Under the pieces are notes generated by a model. That model saw nothing but the letters and a program-made list of their open reading frames with translations, did not search any database and was not told the origin of the DNA. Below are positions 1 to 7,572 of a stretch of DNA of 64,000 nucleotides, one piece after another. This stretch comes from Geobacter sp. AOG1 (lineage in GTDB: Bacteria > Desulfobacterota > Desulfuromonadia > Geobacterales > Geobacteraceae). Each line of letters opens with the position of its first letter. Position 1 is the stretch's first letter. The stretch spans positions 496,001 through 560,000 of the forward strand of contig NZ_BLIZ01000001.1 in assembly GCF_019972315.1 (NCBI RefSeq), given 5' to 3'. The position numbers and the translations under genes were made by a program.

Positions 1-33
1 GGTCCCCTGGTCGAGGGCGAGGATGAATTTCAT
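1..33 (-). CDS. glpK: Glycerol kinase, 5' end only
   Basis: Only the first 11 codons of a leftward gene are inside the window. They read MKFILALDQGT, which matches the conserved N-terminal phosphate-binding strand of glycerol kinase (FGGY family, ILALDQGTT). A GGAGG ribosome site lies 5 bases before the ATG at 33. The enzyme phosphorylates glycerol to sn-glycerol-3-phosphate in the cytoplasm. With so few residues, another FGGY sugar kinase is possible, although ALDQGT is most typical of GlpK. Confidence 0.62.
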   Translation of the reverse strand, partial: MKFILALDQGT

Positions 34-132
34 GGTTCCTCCGCGAAAAATGGTCTGCCATCCAGTATACTTGAAGCAGTGCAAAGGGCAAAGCGTTGTC
101 TTTGCCCGGTCCGCCAAGGAGAACGACATCCC

Positions 133-1155
133 ATGCGCCCCAACTTCCACCCATCCCTCATCAACGGCCCCTTCGATGACCCGGGGGTCTATGTCGATTT
201 CCTCTTTGAGCGGCGGGCGCTCCTCTTCGACCTGGGTGATCCGGGCACCCTCACCCCCCGCAAGCTGTTGCGGGTCAGCCATGTCTTCGTCTCCCATACC
301 CACGTGGACCACTTCATCGGGTTCGACCACCTGGTGCGACTCTGCCTGGGGCGGGACAAGCGGCTCCACCTGTACGGCCCCGCCGGTTTCACCGACCGGG
401 TCGGCCACCGGCTCGCCGGCTATACCTGGAACCTGGTGCAGGACTACCCGACCGACTTCACGGTGGTGGCCACCGAACTCCATCAGGACGGCACCGCCCT
501 GACAGCAGAATTCCACTGTCTGCGCCAATTTGCCCGGGAGGCCGAACGCCGCGAAACCTTCCGCGACGGCATAATACTGGACGAGGCAGCCTTTCGGGTC
601 CGCGTCGCCTTTCTCCAGCACCGGATTCCGTCTCTCGCCTTCGCGCTGGAGGAAAAGCAGCACGTCAGCGTCAGGAAGAACCGGCTGGCGGAACGGGGAT
701 GGCGGGTCGGCCCGTGGCTTGCCGAACTGAAGCGGGCTATCCTGGCGGAGGAGGCGGACGACATTTCGTTCCGGGTCTGGTGGCGTGAGGGGGGAAGGGA
801 GCATGAGGAGTTTCACCCCCTCGGCAGGCTGAAGGAAGAGATCGTGACCATTGTCCCCGGCCAGAAGATCGCCTACGTGACCGACGCAGTCTGCACGGAG
901 GAGAACGCCGGCCGGATCGTGGAACTGTCCCGCGGTTCCGACTACCTTTTCATCGAGGCGGTGTTCCTCCATGCCGAGGCGGACCGGGCTTTTGACCGCT
1001 GTCACCTGACGGCGCGCCAGGCGGGGGAACTGGCCCGGGCTGCCGGGGTGATCAGGGTGCAGCCGTTTCATTTCTCTCCCCGCTACCAGTATGCCGAGGA
1101 AGAGGTACGGCGGGAAGTGGCAGAGGCTTTCACCGGCAGCGAAGCTAAGGAGTGA
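133..1155 (+). CDS. MBL-fold (RNase Z-like) metallo-hydrolase
   Basis: A 340-residue protein beginning at the ATG at 133, which has AAGGAG eight bases upstream; an ATG at 79 lacks a ribosome site. The N-terminal half carries the metal-binding motif SHTHVDHF (residues about 56-63), preceded by a FDLGD strand, typical of metallo-beta-lactamase-fold nucleases and hydrolases. A later histidine-containing strand (IRVQPFHFSPRY) near the C terminus fits the RNase Z-type arrangement. The middle region is longer than in tRNase Z, so the substrate cannot be named. It is divergent from the glycerol kinase gene. Confidence 0.82.
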   Translation: MRPNFHPSLINGPFDDPGVYVDFLFERRALLFDLGDPGTLTPRKLLRVSHVFVSHTHVDHFIGFDHLVRLCLGRDKRLHLYGPAGFTDRVGHRLAGYTWNLVQDYPTDFTVVATELHQDGTALTAEFHCLRQFAREAERRETFRDGIILDEAAFRVRVAFLQHRIPSLAFALEEKQHVSVRKNRLAERGWRVGPWLAELKRAILAEEADDISFRVWWREGGREHEEFHPLGRLKEEIVTIVPGQKIAYVTDAVCTEENAGRIVELSRGSDYLFIEAVFLHAEADRAFDRCHLTARQAGELARAAGVIRVQPFHFSPRYQYAEEEVRREVAEAFTGSEAKE

Positions 1156-1279
1156 GGAAGCATGTCGTACTAAGTTGCATTCTTACGTTTATTTTTGCGG
1201 ATTTTCCTCTATAATTACTCTGGCGATTTTCGCTGACTGCACGAAGTCTCGCTTGGTACCGGGAGAGGGAGATAACATC

Positions 1280-1723
1280 ATGACGTTTGCCGAACTGGAA
1301 GAGCTCTCGGCTAGTGCGATGGAGGCCATGGATGAGGGTGATACGGCGAATGCCCTCGCCTGTTTCGAGAAGTTATTGGCCGTGGAGCGCCGCCCTCTGT
1401 ACATTTCCTGTCTGGCATTCTGCGTGGCCCGGGAGCAGGGGGAGTTCAAGCGGGCCGTGTCTCTCTGCAAGAACGCCATCAAGGAGGAGCCGAAAAACGC
1501 CCAGCACTTCCTGTGGCTCGGGCGGATCCACCTGCTGGCCGGGCAGAAAAAGGATGCCATCAGGATATTCAGGATGGGTCTGCGGCATCAACGAAGTGCC
1601 GATATCCAGAAAGAACTCGATCGGCTGGGGGTAAGGAGAGATCCGCCGGTTCCCTTCCTGCGGCGGGAAAATCCGGTTAACAGGGTGCTCGGCAAAGCGC
1701 TTAAAATAATCGGCACGAGGTAA
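1280..1723 (+). CDS. Small TPR protein
   Basis: A 147-residue protein whose start is placed at the ATG at 1280, preceded by GGGAGAGGGAG. It consists of helical repeats (AMDEGDTANALACFEKLL, GEFKRAVSLCKNAIKEEP, AQHFLWLGRIHLLAGQKK) that fit about three tetratricopeptide units, followed by a basic, proline-containing tail ending near VLGKALKIIGTR. There is no signal peptide, so it is probably a cytoplasmic scaffold. The partner is unknown. The reading frame is open for 63 further codons upstream, but these look non-coding. Confidence 0.75.
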   Translation: MTFAELEELSASAMEAMDEGDTANALACFEKLLAVERRPLYISCLAFCVAREQGEFKRAVSLCKNAIKEEPKNAQHFLWLGRIHLLAGQKKDAIRIFRMGLRHQRSADIQKELDRLGVRRDPPVPFLRRENPVNRVLGKALKIIGTR

Positions 1724-1780
1724 CCAGGAGTACGTCTGGAGTGGGGGGATGTTACCGACAGGTTCCGTTCAGGGGGGAGA

Positions 1781-2182
1781 ATGATTCGCCATATTACCTT
1801 GAAGAGCCATGCCAGGACCGAGTTCATCGACATCACCGGTGACGTGAGGGAACTGGTGAAGCAGGCCGGCATCAAGAACGGGGTCATCCACCTGTTCATC
1901 CTCCACACCACCGCGGCAATCACCGTGAACGAGGGGGCCGACCCTGCGGTGCAGCGGGACATCAACGGTTTCCTCAGCAAGCTGGTCCCCAACGATCCCT
2001 ATTTCACCCACAGCGAAGGGAATTCCGACGCCCACATCAAGTCGTCACTGGTCGGCACCTCCCAGACCCTGCTGGTGGATGGGGGGAAACTGGTGCTCGG
2101 CACCTGGCAGGCGGTCTATTTCTGCGAGTTCGATGGGCCGCGGGAGCGGAAGGTCGCCGTGCGGATCGCTGCCGACGACTGA
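1781..2182 (+). CDS. YjbQ/UPF0047 family protein
   Basis: A 133-residue protein with the start at 1781 just after AGGGGGGAG. It shows the YjbQ signature: HTTAAITVNEGADPAVQRDI in the first half and NSDAHIKSSLVGTSQTL with the ending GTWQAVYFCEFDGPRERKV. E. coli YjbQ has thiamine-phosphate synthase activity in vitro, but the physiological role of the family is unsettled. The length equals the usual family length (about 130-140). It is followed by a strong bidirectional terminator. Confidence 0.9.
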   Translation: MIRHITLKSHARTEFIDITGDVRELVKQAGIKNGVIHLFILHTTAAITVNEGADPAVQRDINGFLSKLVPNDPYFTHSEGNSDAHIKSSLVGTSQTLLVDGGKLVLGTWQAVYFCEFDGPRERKVAVRIAADD

Positions 2183-2202
2183 AACGACATCCTTTCAAAC
2201 AA

Positions 2203-2228
2203 AAACGGCACCGATTCCGGTGCCGTTT
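2203..2228. terminator. Bidirectional intrinsic terminator
   Basis: A perfect 11-bp inverted repeat (AAACGGCACCG, loop ATTC, CGGTGCCGTTT) lies between the convergent yjbQ and PilZ genes. A/T runs on both sides let it act on both strands. Confidence 0.85.
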
Positions 2229-2285
2229 CCTTTCGTAGTGTCTTCAAATGGCGAGTCGTAAAGCGTTTTGACAGAACCCGCGACG

Positions 2286-2624
2286 TCAGCGGGCCATGAG
2301 CTCGTTGCACATCTGCTGGTAGGATTCTTCACCGTTGACGAACCGGGTGATCCTCACTCCCATGCCGCATTTCTTGACGATGTGAATCATCTGGGGAGGG
2401 ACCTTCTTGGCCCACATGACCCGCCCCTCAAGGTGGAGGACCTGGTCGTTGGAGACCGTCAGGATGATATTGATCTTGGTTCCCGGCGGACAGATATTGG
2501 TGGTCTTGATGAACAGCCCTTCGGGAGAAATGTCCTCCGTGAAGGCCATACGGACCGGTTCAGCCACCCCGAAGCGGAGCGCAAGCCGTTTGCGCAGTCG
2601 TATGATGTCCCGTTTCTCCGCCAT
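2286..2624 (-). CDS. PilZ domain protein
   Basis: A 112-residue single-domain protein. The c-di-GMP-binding elements of PilZ are visible: an N-terminal arginine motif (RLRKRLALR, residues 9-17) and the DxSxxG-type motif in TEDISPEGLFIKT (about 29-41), followed by beta-barrel strands including GRVMWAKK. Such stand-alone PilZ proteins act as c-di-GMP receptors. Two GGDEF proteins in this window could supply the ligand. An AT-rich stretch at 2640-2710 separates it from the start of the + strand neighbourhood and probably contains its promoter. Confidence 0.85.
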   Translation of the reverse strand: MAEKRDIIRLRKRLALRFGVAEPVRMAFTEDISPEGLFIKTTNICPPGTKINIILTVSNDQVLHLEGRVMWAKKVPPQMIHIVKKCGMGVRITRFVNGEESYQQMCNELMAR

Positions 2625-2761
2625 TTCTCCTCGCCCCCCGTTAATTAAAAGGTTAACTCAATCTATCATTATTCATGCCAATGTAAACAATTTTTTAATA
2701 TAATTATTTCCATGGGAACCGAGCAGGTAACGCTCCGGAAGAAGAACCTGAATCCGGGCTA

Positions 2762-4066
2762 TCAGGAGTTGAGGTAGTCGCCGATTTTTTCCGCCAGTGT
2801 CCGGTAGATCCGCTCGCATTCCGCCGTGTCCTTCTCCAGGAGGGTGACCCGGAATCCCTGGAGGGGGGAGTTGAAAGACGAGAGGGGGACGATGCAGATA
2901 CCGGTGTGGGCGAGAATATAGTAGACGAAGCGCTTGTCGGGCGATACGCCGGGGGCGTTGACGAGACCTTCCACCAGTTCCTTCACCTCCGGGTTGGAGA
3001 TCGGGAGACTCTGGCGGTGATTGAGAAGCCCGTCCTCGAAGGCGACCGCCATGTAGAAAGCGCCGTTGGTCCGATTGACCATGAGTCCCGGCACCTTATT
3101 CAGGAAGTTGTAGGTGATGTTGCTCGCCTTCTCGTAGCACGCCACCCGCTCCGCCAGGTAGGAGGCGTACTGGGGGTGCTGCATGATCGCCGGGATGGCC
3201 CGCTGGGGGAGGGTGGTGGAGCAGACCTCGTTCATCTTGGAGGTGAGGATGGCATTGATGTACTTCTTGAAGCGCTCGTCCCTGCCGTAGTTGTAGACCT
3301 CGGTCCAGCCACAGCGGGAGCCGGGCCAGGGAAACTCCTTGGAAATCCCCTTCATGGCGATGGCCGGCACGTCGCCGATCACGTCGGAGATGGGGACGGT
3401 ATGCTCACCGTTATAGACGATGTTGTTATAGACCTCGTCGGCGATGATGAAAAGGTCGAACTCACGGGCGATGGCGACGATTCCCCGCAGGGTATCCACG
3501 GGATAGACCATGCCGGTTGGGTTGTCCGGGTTGATGATCATGATGCCGGCGATCTGGGGATTATACTTGACGTGGTTGCGCAGGTCCTCCAGGTCCGGGT
3601 GCCAGTTGTTGGCGGGGTCGAGCCGGTAGCAGACCGGCGCGGCGTGGGCATGGGCCGCTTCGCCGAGGGAATGGGTGGTGTAGGTGGGAGAGGGGAGCAG
3701 AACGCGGGTTTCGGGTCGCAGACAGCCATATACCTTGGCGATGGCGTCCCCCAGCCCGTTGAAGAAGATGATATCATCAGGGGTAATCTGTGCCCCGCCG
3801 CGACGGTTGGTGAGATCGCAAATGAATTCCCGCGTCTCCAGCACGCCACGGGTGTGGCAGTACCCCCAACTCTCGTTGTGCATCGCCTCACGGGCTACGA
3901 TTTCCTTCATCCAGTCCGGGATAACCTCCCCCTTGACGATGGGGTCGCCGATATTCTCCCAGTTGATCTTCACGCCGTGCTTCTGGAGCTTCTCCGCAAC
4001 GTTGACGATGTTCCGGATCTCGTAGGTCAGTTCGCCCGCGCCGTGGCTTACAATGTCGCTTCGCAT
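2762..4066 (-). CDS. Class I/II aminotransferase (probable alanine aminotransferase)
   Basis: A PLP-dependent fold-type I aminotransferase of 434 residues. The start is taken at 4066, where AGGGAGGC precedes the ATG; an in-frame ATG at 4147 lies inside a terminator hairpin. Diagnostic parts are NPDNPTG (cofactor/substrate loop), IIADEVYNNIVY (Asp that binds the pyridine nitrogen), KGISKEFPWPGSRCGW with the Schiff-base lysine, and a C-terminal RVTLLEKD arginine region. The motifs alone do not fix the substrate. The upstream leader peptide, half of whose residues are alanine, argues that alanine is the product or effector, so alanine transaminase is the best guess. Confidence 0.85.
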   Translation of the reverse strand: MRSDIVSHGAGELTYEIRNIVNVAEKLQKHGVKINWENIGDPIVKGEVIPDWMKEIVAREAMHNESWGYCHTRGVLETREFICDLTNRRGGAQITPDDIIFFNGLGDAIAKVYGCLRPETRVLLPSPTYTTHSLGEAAHAHAAPVCYRLDPANNWHPDLEDLRNHVKYNPQIAGIMIINPDNPTGMVYPVDTLRGIVAIAREFDLFIIADEVYNNIVYNGEHTVPISDVIGDVPAIAMKGISKEFPWPGSRCGWTEVYNYGRDERFKKYINAILTSKMNEVCSTTLPQRAIPAIMQHPQYASYLAERVACYEKASNITYNFLNKVPGLMVNRTNGAFYMAVAFEDGLLNHRQSLPISNPEVKELVEGLVNAPGVSPDKRFVYYILAHTGICIVPLSSFNSPLQGFRVTLLEKDTAECERIYRTLAEKIGDYLNS

Positions 4067-4111
4067 GATGCCTCCCTGATGCTGTGTAATGGTGTACGGT
4101 GTCTGTGTTTC

Positions 4112-4145
4112 AAAAACAAAAAGGCCGTGGGGGGTGCCCACGGCC
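4112..4145 (-). terminator. Attenuator terminator upstream of the aminotransferase
   Basis: On the minus strand, a 9-bp perfect stem (GGCCGTGGG, loop CACCC, CCCACGGCC; 4145-4123) is followed by TTTTTGTTTTT. It lies between the end of the alanine-rich leader peptide and the aminotransferase start, the position expected for the terminator of an attenuator. The 5' arm (4147-4135, ATGGCCGTGGGCA) can instead pair with TGCCCGCCGCCAT at 4189-4177, inside the last leader codons: 12 of 13 positions pair, one as G-U, with one C-C mismatch. That would be the antiterminator. Confidence 0.82.
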
Positions 4146-4172
4146 ATTAGGTTGAAGATAAGCGGGGAGTGC

Positions 4173-4244
4173 TTACATGGCGGCGGGCAGACCTGCGGCG
4201 GAAAACGCCGCGGCGCTGATAGCTCGTGCAGATGCTGCTGCCAT
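4173..4244 (-). CDS. Alanine-rich leader peptide (attenuator)
   Basis: A 23-codon reading frame beginning MAAASARAISAAAF and ending AAM. Twelve of 23 residues are alanine, including an AAA run near each end of the first half. An AGGG sequence lies 12 bases before the ATG. An in-frame ATG at 4265 would give a 30-residue form. It lies between a promoter and an intrinsic terminator upstream of an aminotransferase. By analogy with the trp, his and leu leaders, stalling at alanine codons when charged tRNA(Ala) is scarce would favour the antiterminator. It is too small for routine gene callers. Confidence 0.8.
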   Translation of the reverse strand: MAAASARAISAAAFSAAGLPAAM

Positions 4245-4269
4245 GTTGAGTGCGATCCCTTTCATGCTG

Positions 4270-4301
4270 TTTCGAATAACACAGACGTCGAGCTAAGTCA
4301 A
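4270..4301 (-). promoter_or_regulatory. Promoter of the alanine-attenuated transcript
   Basis: On the minus strand TTGACT (4301-4296) and TATTCG are separated by 17 bases. The -35 overlaps the stop codon of the upstream SH3-like gene. Transcription would start close to the first leader ATG at 4265, which makes the internal ATG at 4244 the more likely translated start. Confidence 0.5.
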
Positions 4302-4918
4302 CGTTTTTGTGGATCAAACGTGTCGTCGATGACGATGAGGAAACGGCCGTCGACGTCCCGCCAGCGAACCCATCCGGCGGTGGCCAGGTCGATCATTGCC
4401 AGCGCCCACTCCTCCTGCAACTGGATGACGCGCATGTTGCGGGAGGAGGAAAGACTCTGCACCTCGGGTGAGGTAGACGCCGGTTCCCTCCGGAGGCTGT
4501 ACACACCCTTTTTCATGCCGGCAAACAGCCGCACCACCCGTCCTTTCAGGAAGGTCTCCCAGTCGGCATACTGCCAGTGCCGCTGGAGCTGGATCCACCC
4601 CTCCCGCCCCGCCTCATCATAGGCGATGCGTAACCATGTCCCCCTTTTTCCCTGGACTGCCACGGCCGTTTCTCCCGGAGCAGTTTTCAGCACCTGCCCC
4701 AGACTGGGGAGCTTTGCCGGCGGCAGCTCCGCCAGCCGGCCGATCCCCGGTTCCCGGTAGATAACAACGATGACGGGCTCCGATGTCTCTGTCGGCGAAG
4801 ACGAGCGGATCAGCAGGATGCCGCTTCCCGTGAACGGGCGCGGCTTGGCGGCATAGCCGGCGGAGGGGATGAGCAGGGAGAGGGAGAGGAGAACGGTAAT
4901 GATCAGACGTATCGGCAT
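4298..4918 (-). CDS. Secreted SH3-like domain protein
   Basis: A 206-residue protein with a clear N-terminal signal peptide (MPIRLIITVLLSLSLLIPSAGYAA, cleavage after AxA). The mature part has two bacterial SH3-like stretches, ETAVAVQGKRGTWLRIAYDEAGREGWIQ and VIQLQEEWALAMIDLATAGWVRWRD, each with the W-x-x-V/I and G-W pattern of cell-wall or ligand-binding SH3b domains. No enzyme motif is seen. The role is unknown, probably periplasmic or envelope-associated. It starts four bases after the stop of the WbuC-like gene, so the two are likely co-transcribed. Confidence 0.72.
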   Translation of the reverse strand: MPIRLIITVLLSLSLLIPSAGYAAKPRPFTGSGILLIRSSSPTETSEPVIVVIYREPGIGRLAELPPAKLPSLGQVLKTAPGETAVAVQGKRGTWLRIAYDEAGREGWIQLQRHWQYADWETFLKGRVVRLFAGMKKGVYSLRREPASTSPEVQSLSSSRNMRVIQLQEEWALAMIDLATAGWVRWRDVDGRFLIVIDDTFDPQKR

Positions 4919-4922
4919 CGGC

Positions 4923-5393
4923 TTACAGGATGAAGAGAGTTTTCAGACGTGCAAGGTACTCCACGCTCTCCGGCGAACCCTCTTCCGGGGCCCACGGTGC
5001 CAGTTCCTCGGCGATGAGGGGGCGGTAGGGGCCAGCCTTGGCTTCGAAGAAAACGGAGCCCGGCTCCAGGCTGAGGGCGGTGTGGTAACGGCCGTGGGGA
5101 ATGTCGACGGCGAAGGTCTCGCCGCCGGCCGCGACGACCCTGGTTTCCTTCACCCGGCCGTCATCGTCGAAAGCCACAACTCCCATTCTGCCCCGCACCA
5201 TCACCATGGATTCATCCTTATTGGGGTCGGCGTGGCGATGGGGGCGGATGTAGGTGTCCGGCTCCACGGCGTTCAGAAGCCGATGGCAGCAGGAGTCATC
5301 GGTCGGGTGGAGGTTATGGTTCTTCCGCTGCCGCGGCGAATCCTTAGCCACGGCGGAAAGGCGGTCCAGGAGTGTCTGGTCGAGATAGTTCAT
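4923..5393 (-). CDS. WbuC family cupin-fold metalloprotein
   Basis: A 156-residue cupin starting at the ATG at 5393 after GGAG. The WbuC pattern is present: RKNHNLHPTDDSCCHRLLNAVEPDTYIRPHRH, followed by K-DESMVMVRGRMGVVAFDDDG and IPHGRYHTALSLEPGSVFFE. The histidines and glutamate (HRHxxPNKDE and YHT) form the cupin metal site. WbuC-like genes are often near sugar or O-antigen genes, but here the neighbours give no such context, so the substrate is unknown. Confidence 0.82.
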   Translation of the reverse strand: MNYLDQTLLDRLSAVAKDSPRQRKNHNLHPTDDSCCHRLLNAVEPDTYIRPHRHADPNKDESMVMVRGRMGVVAFDDDGRVKETRVVAAGGETFAVDIPHGRYHTALSLEPGSVFFEAKAGPYRPLIAEELAPWAPEEGSPESVEYLARLKTLFIL

Positions 5394-5440
5394 GGGTGCT
5401 CCGGTCATCTGTAAGGGGTTCTACAAAAGCGAACTTGCCG

Positions 5441-5556
5441 TAATGCTCAAAAATGCCCGGATGCAAGGCGCCGGCGAGCGAGCAGCGGAGCATACACGGA
5501 GTATGTGAGCAGCGCAGCGAGTCGGCAACGCCGCAGACGGGCGTTTTTCAGCGTTA
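5441..5556. repeat. Gene-end hairpin element, copy 1
   Basis: A 116-base imperfect palindrome. Its arms (TAATGCTCAAAAATGCCCG and, inverted, CGGGCGTTTTTCAGCGTTA) match at 15 or more of 19 positions. It shares the internal GCAAGG...GCGGAG...CAACGC-GCAGA pattern with the elements near 10.1 kb and 37.3 kb. The right end supplies the TAA stop codon of the leftward VOC gene, and the left end finishes about 48 bases before the start of the next leftward gene. Confidence 0.75.
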
Positions 5557-5907
5557 CCCTTCAACAAGGGCGAACTGGTTGCCGTCCGGGTCCTGCACCA
5601 CCGCCATCTTCCCCCACGGCGACTTTTCCAGCGGCTCGGGAAACTTCACCCCCGCGGCGATCAGCTCCTGATACAGTTCGTCCAGGTTGCTTACCACCAG
5701 GGTGATACCGGTGTGCCGGCCAACCAGCGGCATCGCCGCCTCGTGCATGGCGAGCGCCACTCCAAGAGTGGAGGTGCTGCCGGGAAAGAACTCCATTGTA
5801 GCGACCGATTCCTGCGCCAGCGGCAGCTTCAGCTGTTCCTTGTAGAAATGGCGGGCCTTGTCCAGATCGCGGACGAAGACCACCACGTTTCTCATCTTGG
5901 TGACCAT
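5554..5907 (-). CDS. VOC (glyoxalase/bleomycin-resistance) family protein
   Basis: A 117-residue single VOC module starting at 5907 (AAGGAC seven bases upstream). It begins with the typical VVVFVRDLDKARHFYKEQLKL and ends with WGKMAVVQDPDGNQFALVE. The HTGITLVVSNLDELYQELIAAGV half supplies a second beta-alpha-beta unit, so the protein should dimerise to form the metal site. Catalytic His/Glu are not conserved enough to call a glyoxalase I, so the substrate is unknown. Confidence 0.85.
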   Translation of the reverse strand: MVTKMRNVVVFVRDLDKARHFYKEQLKLPLAQESVATMEFFPGSTSTLGVALAMHEAAMPLVGRHTGITLVVSNLDELYQELIAAGVKFPEPLEKSPWGKMAVVQDPDGNQFALVEG

Positions 5908-6003
5908 GGTGAATGTCCTTTTCTTGAGGGTTTCAGGGGAAGAAAATAGCAGAGCGGCGGACGGCTGGCAAGGGCATTTTCTGCTGCGGATTACTCGGGC
6001 AAT

Positions 6004-6027
6004 GAAAAAGCCTGCGCTGGGCAGGCC
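6004..6027 (-). terminator. Terminator of the REC-GGDEF gene
   Basis: On the minus strand GCCTGC, loop CCAGC, GCAGGC is followed by TTTTTCATT. It lies just downstream of the leftward diguanylate cyclase gene that ends at 6067. Confidence 0.75.
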
Positions 6028-6066
6028 GTTGAGAGCTTGTCACCTTCCCTGGTAGTGCCTCGGGAT

Positions 6067-6975
6067 TCAGCCGTCCACTTCAACGCGATTGCGCCCTTTT
6101 TCCTTTGCTCGATAGAGGGCCATGTCAGCGGCCTTTACCAGCGAGTTCGCGTCGAGTCTGCTGTCCGGCCTGCTCATCGAAAGGCCGAGGCTGACGGTGA
6201 CCGGAATCATTCCCTCCGGGGTATCCATGGGTTCACTGCATATACAATAGCGAAGCCGCTCTGCCAGCCCTTCGGCATCCTTCCGCTCACACCCCTGCAT
6301 CACGATCAGAAACTCCTCTCCACCGTAACGCCCCACGTAATCATAGGAGCGCATGAGGGAAAGCATCCGTTCCGACGCCAGGCGGAGCACCGCGTCCCCC
6401 ACCAGATGGCCGTAGGTGTCGTTGATCATCTTGAAATTGTCCAGATCGGCCATTATCAGGCTAACACACGTATTTTCCCGGGTTGCCCGTGCCAGTTCGT
6501 CCACGAGGATGCGATAGATTTCCGCATGGTTCCACAGCCCGGTAAGAGAGTCCCGTGAAGCCTTCGCCCGGAGTATTTCCCGTGCCGTCAGCAATTCATC
6601 CTGCAGTTCCAGGATGCGTCTGCCGGCACGCAACCGTACCCTCAGCTCGTTGTTTTTGAACGGTTTGGTTATGTAATCGTCGGCACCCGATTCCATGCCG
6701 TCGATAATATCCTGCTCCTTGTGCTGGCCGGTCAGAAGGATGATGTAGGTATAGGGTTCTTTCAGTTCCGCCCTGACCTTCCGGCAGATATCCACACCGT
6801 TCATCCCCGGCATCAGCCAGTCCAGGAGGGCAAGCCGCGGTGCATCCTCGGAAGCGAGCACCTGCCACGCCTCGTTGCCGTCCCGGGTTTCGACCACCTC
6901 GTAACCCCAACGGCACAGGTAGAGTTTCAGAAGGGTTCGAAGACTGCTATCATCTTCTGCAATCAATATCTTCAT
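6067..6975 (-). CDS. REC-GGDEF response regulator, diguanylate cyclase
   Basis: A 302-residue two-domain protein starting at 6975 (AAGGAA before the ATG). Residues 1-120 form a receiver with the acidic pair D8/D9, phospho-acceptor D52 (LALLDWLMP) and KPF. The C-terminal GGDEF domain has an intact active site YGGEEF and an RSYD inhibitory I-site five residues upstream, so it should make c-di-GMP with product inhibition. No partner kinase is adjacent. A terminator follows the gene. Confidence 0.93.
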   Translation of the reverse strand: MKILIAEDDSSLRTLLKLYLCRWGYEVVETRDGNEAWQVLASEDAPRLALLDWLMPGMNGVDICRKVRAELKEPYTYIILLTGQHKEQDIIDGMESGADDYITKPFKNNELRVRLRAGRRILELQDELLTAREILRAKASRDSLTGLWNHAEIYRILVDELARATRENTCVSLIMADLDNFKMINDTYGHLVGDAVLRLASERMLSLMRSYDYVGRYGGEEFLIVMQGCERKDAEGLAERLRYCICSEPMDTPEGMIPVTVSLGLSMSRPDSRLDANSLVKAADMALYRAKEKGRNRVEVDG

Positions 6976-7136
6976 GTTTTTCCTTGCATGATGTTCAGGT
7001 TCGGGAACAGTCGGACCTGCTTTCCCCACGTTCCCTCCGAGCCATCCGTGCTACGAATCGAGATTCCCGACAGGTCATATTTTTGTAGTTTCGCTTAATG
7101 AGATTAACACACTCAAAGCGTTGTACAATCACGGAC

Positions 7137-7168
7137 ATAAAAAAAACGCCTGAATGATGGCAGGCGTT
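7137..7168 (-). terminator. Terminator after yciH
   Basis: On the minus strand AACGCCTG, loop CCATCATT, CAGGCGTT is followed by an eight-base T run. It ends the leftward secreted-protein/yciH unit. Confidence 0.85.
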
Positions 7169-7190
7169 ATTCCGCTACTGGCCCCGATTG

Positions 7191-7562
7191 TCAGCCCCCT
7201 GCCTTTTTCACCCGGTAGCCGCGCTTCTCCAACTCGCCCACCAGCAGGTCGCGATGCTCACCCTGGATCTCGATGACGCCGTCCTTGACGGTCCCGCCGG
7301 TACCGCAGCGCCGCTTCAGCTCACCCGCCAGGGTTTTCAGCTTCTCTCCGTCCAGGGGGAGTCCGCTGATGGTGATCACCGATTTTCCCCCGCGCCCTTT
7401 GGTCTCTCGCCCCACCCGCACGATGCCGTCACCCGGCGGTGACGCCTTCGATGCGCGACAGCTGCACTTTCCCGCCGGCTGGCCGCAACCGGGGCAGATA
7501 CGCCCCTGTTCAGAGGAGTAGACAAGGCGGTAGTCATCGGACCGGCGTGTGGTCACAGCCAT
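7191..7562 (-). CDS. yciH: SUI1/YciH translation factor family protein
   Basis: A 123-residue bacterial eIF1/SUI1 homologue. The N-terminal part has a CPGCGQPAGKCSC cysteine cluster. The C-terminal SUI1 fold shows RVGRETKGRGGKSVITISGLP and LKRRCGTGGTVKDGVIEIQGEHRD. E. coli YciH can destabilise aberrant initiation complexes, but its physiological role is not settled. It begins 11 bases after the upstream secreted-protein gene, so they form one transcript. Confidence 0.9.
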   Translation of the reverse strand: MAVTTRRSDDYRLVYSSEQGRICPGCGQPAGKCSCRASKASPPGDGIVRVGRETKGRGGKSVITISGLPLDGEKLKTLAGELKRRCGTGGTVKDGVIEIQGEHRDLLVGELEKRGYRVKKAGG

Positions 7563-7572
7563 ACTCCAGTTC

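Noticed and set aside
2762-4147. Longer aminotransferase starting at the ATG at 4147 (461 residues)
   Set aside because: The extra 27 codons coincide with the terminator hairpin and T run of the attenuator and have no ribosome site; the ATG at 4066 has a good one and begins where family members begin.
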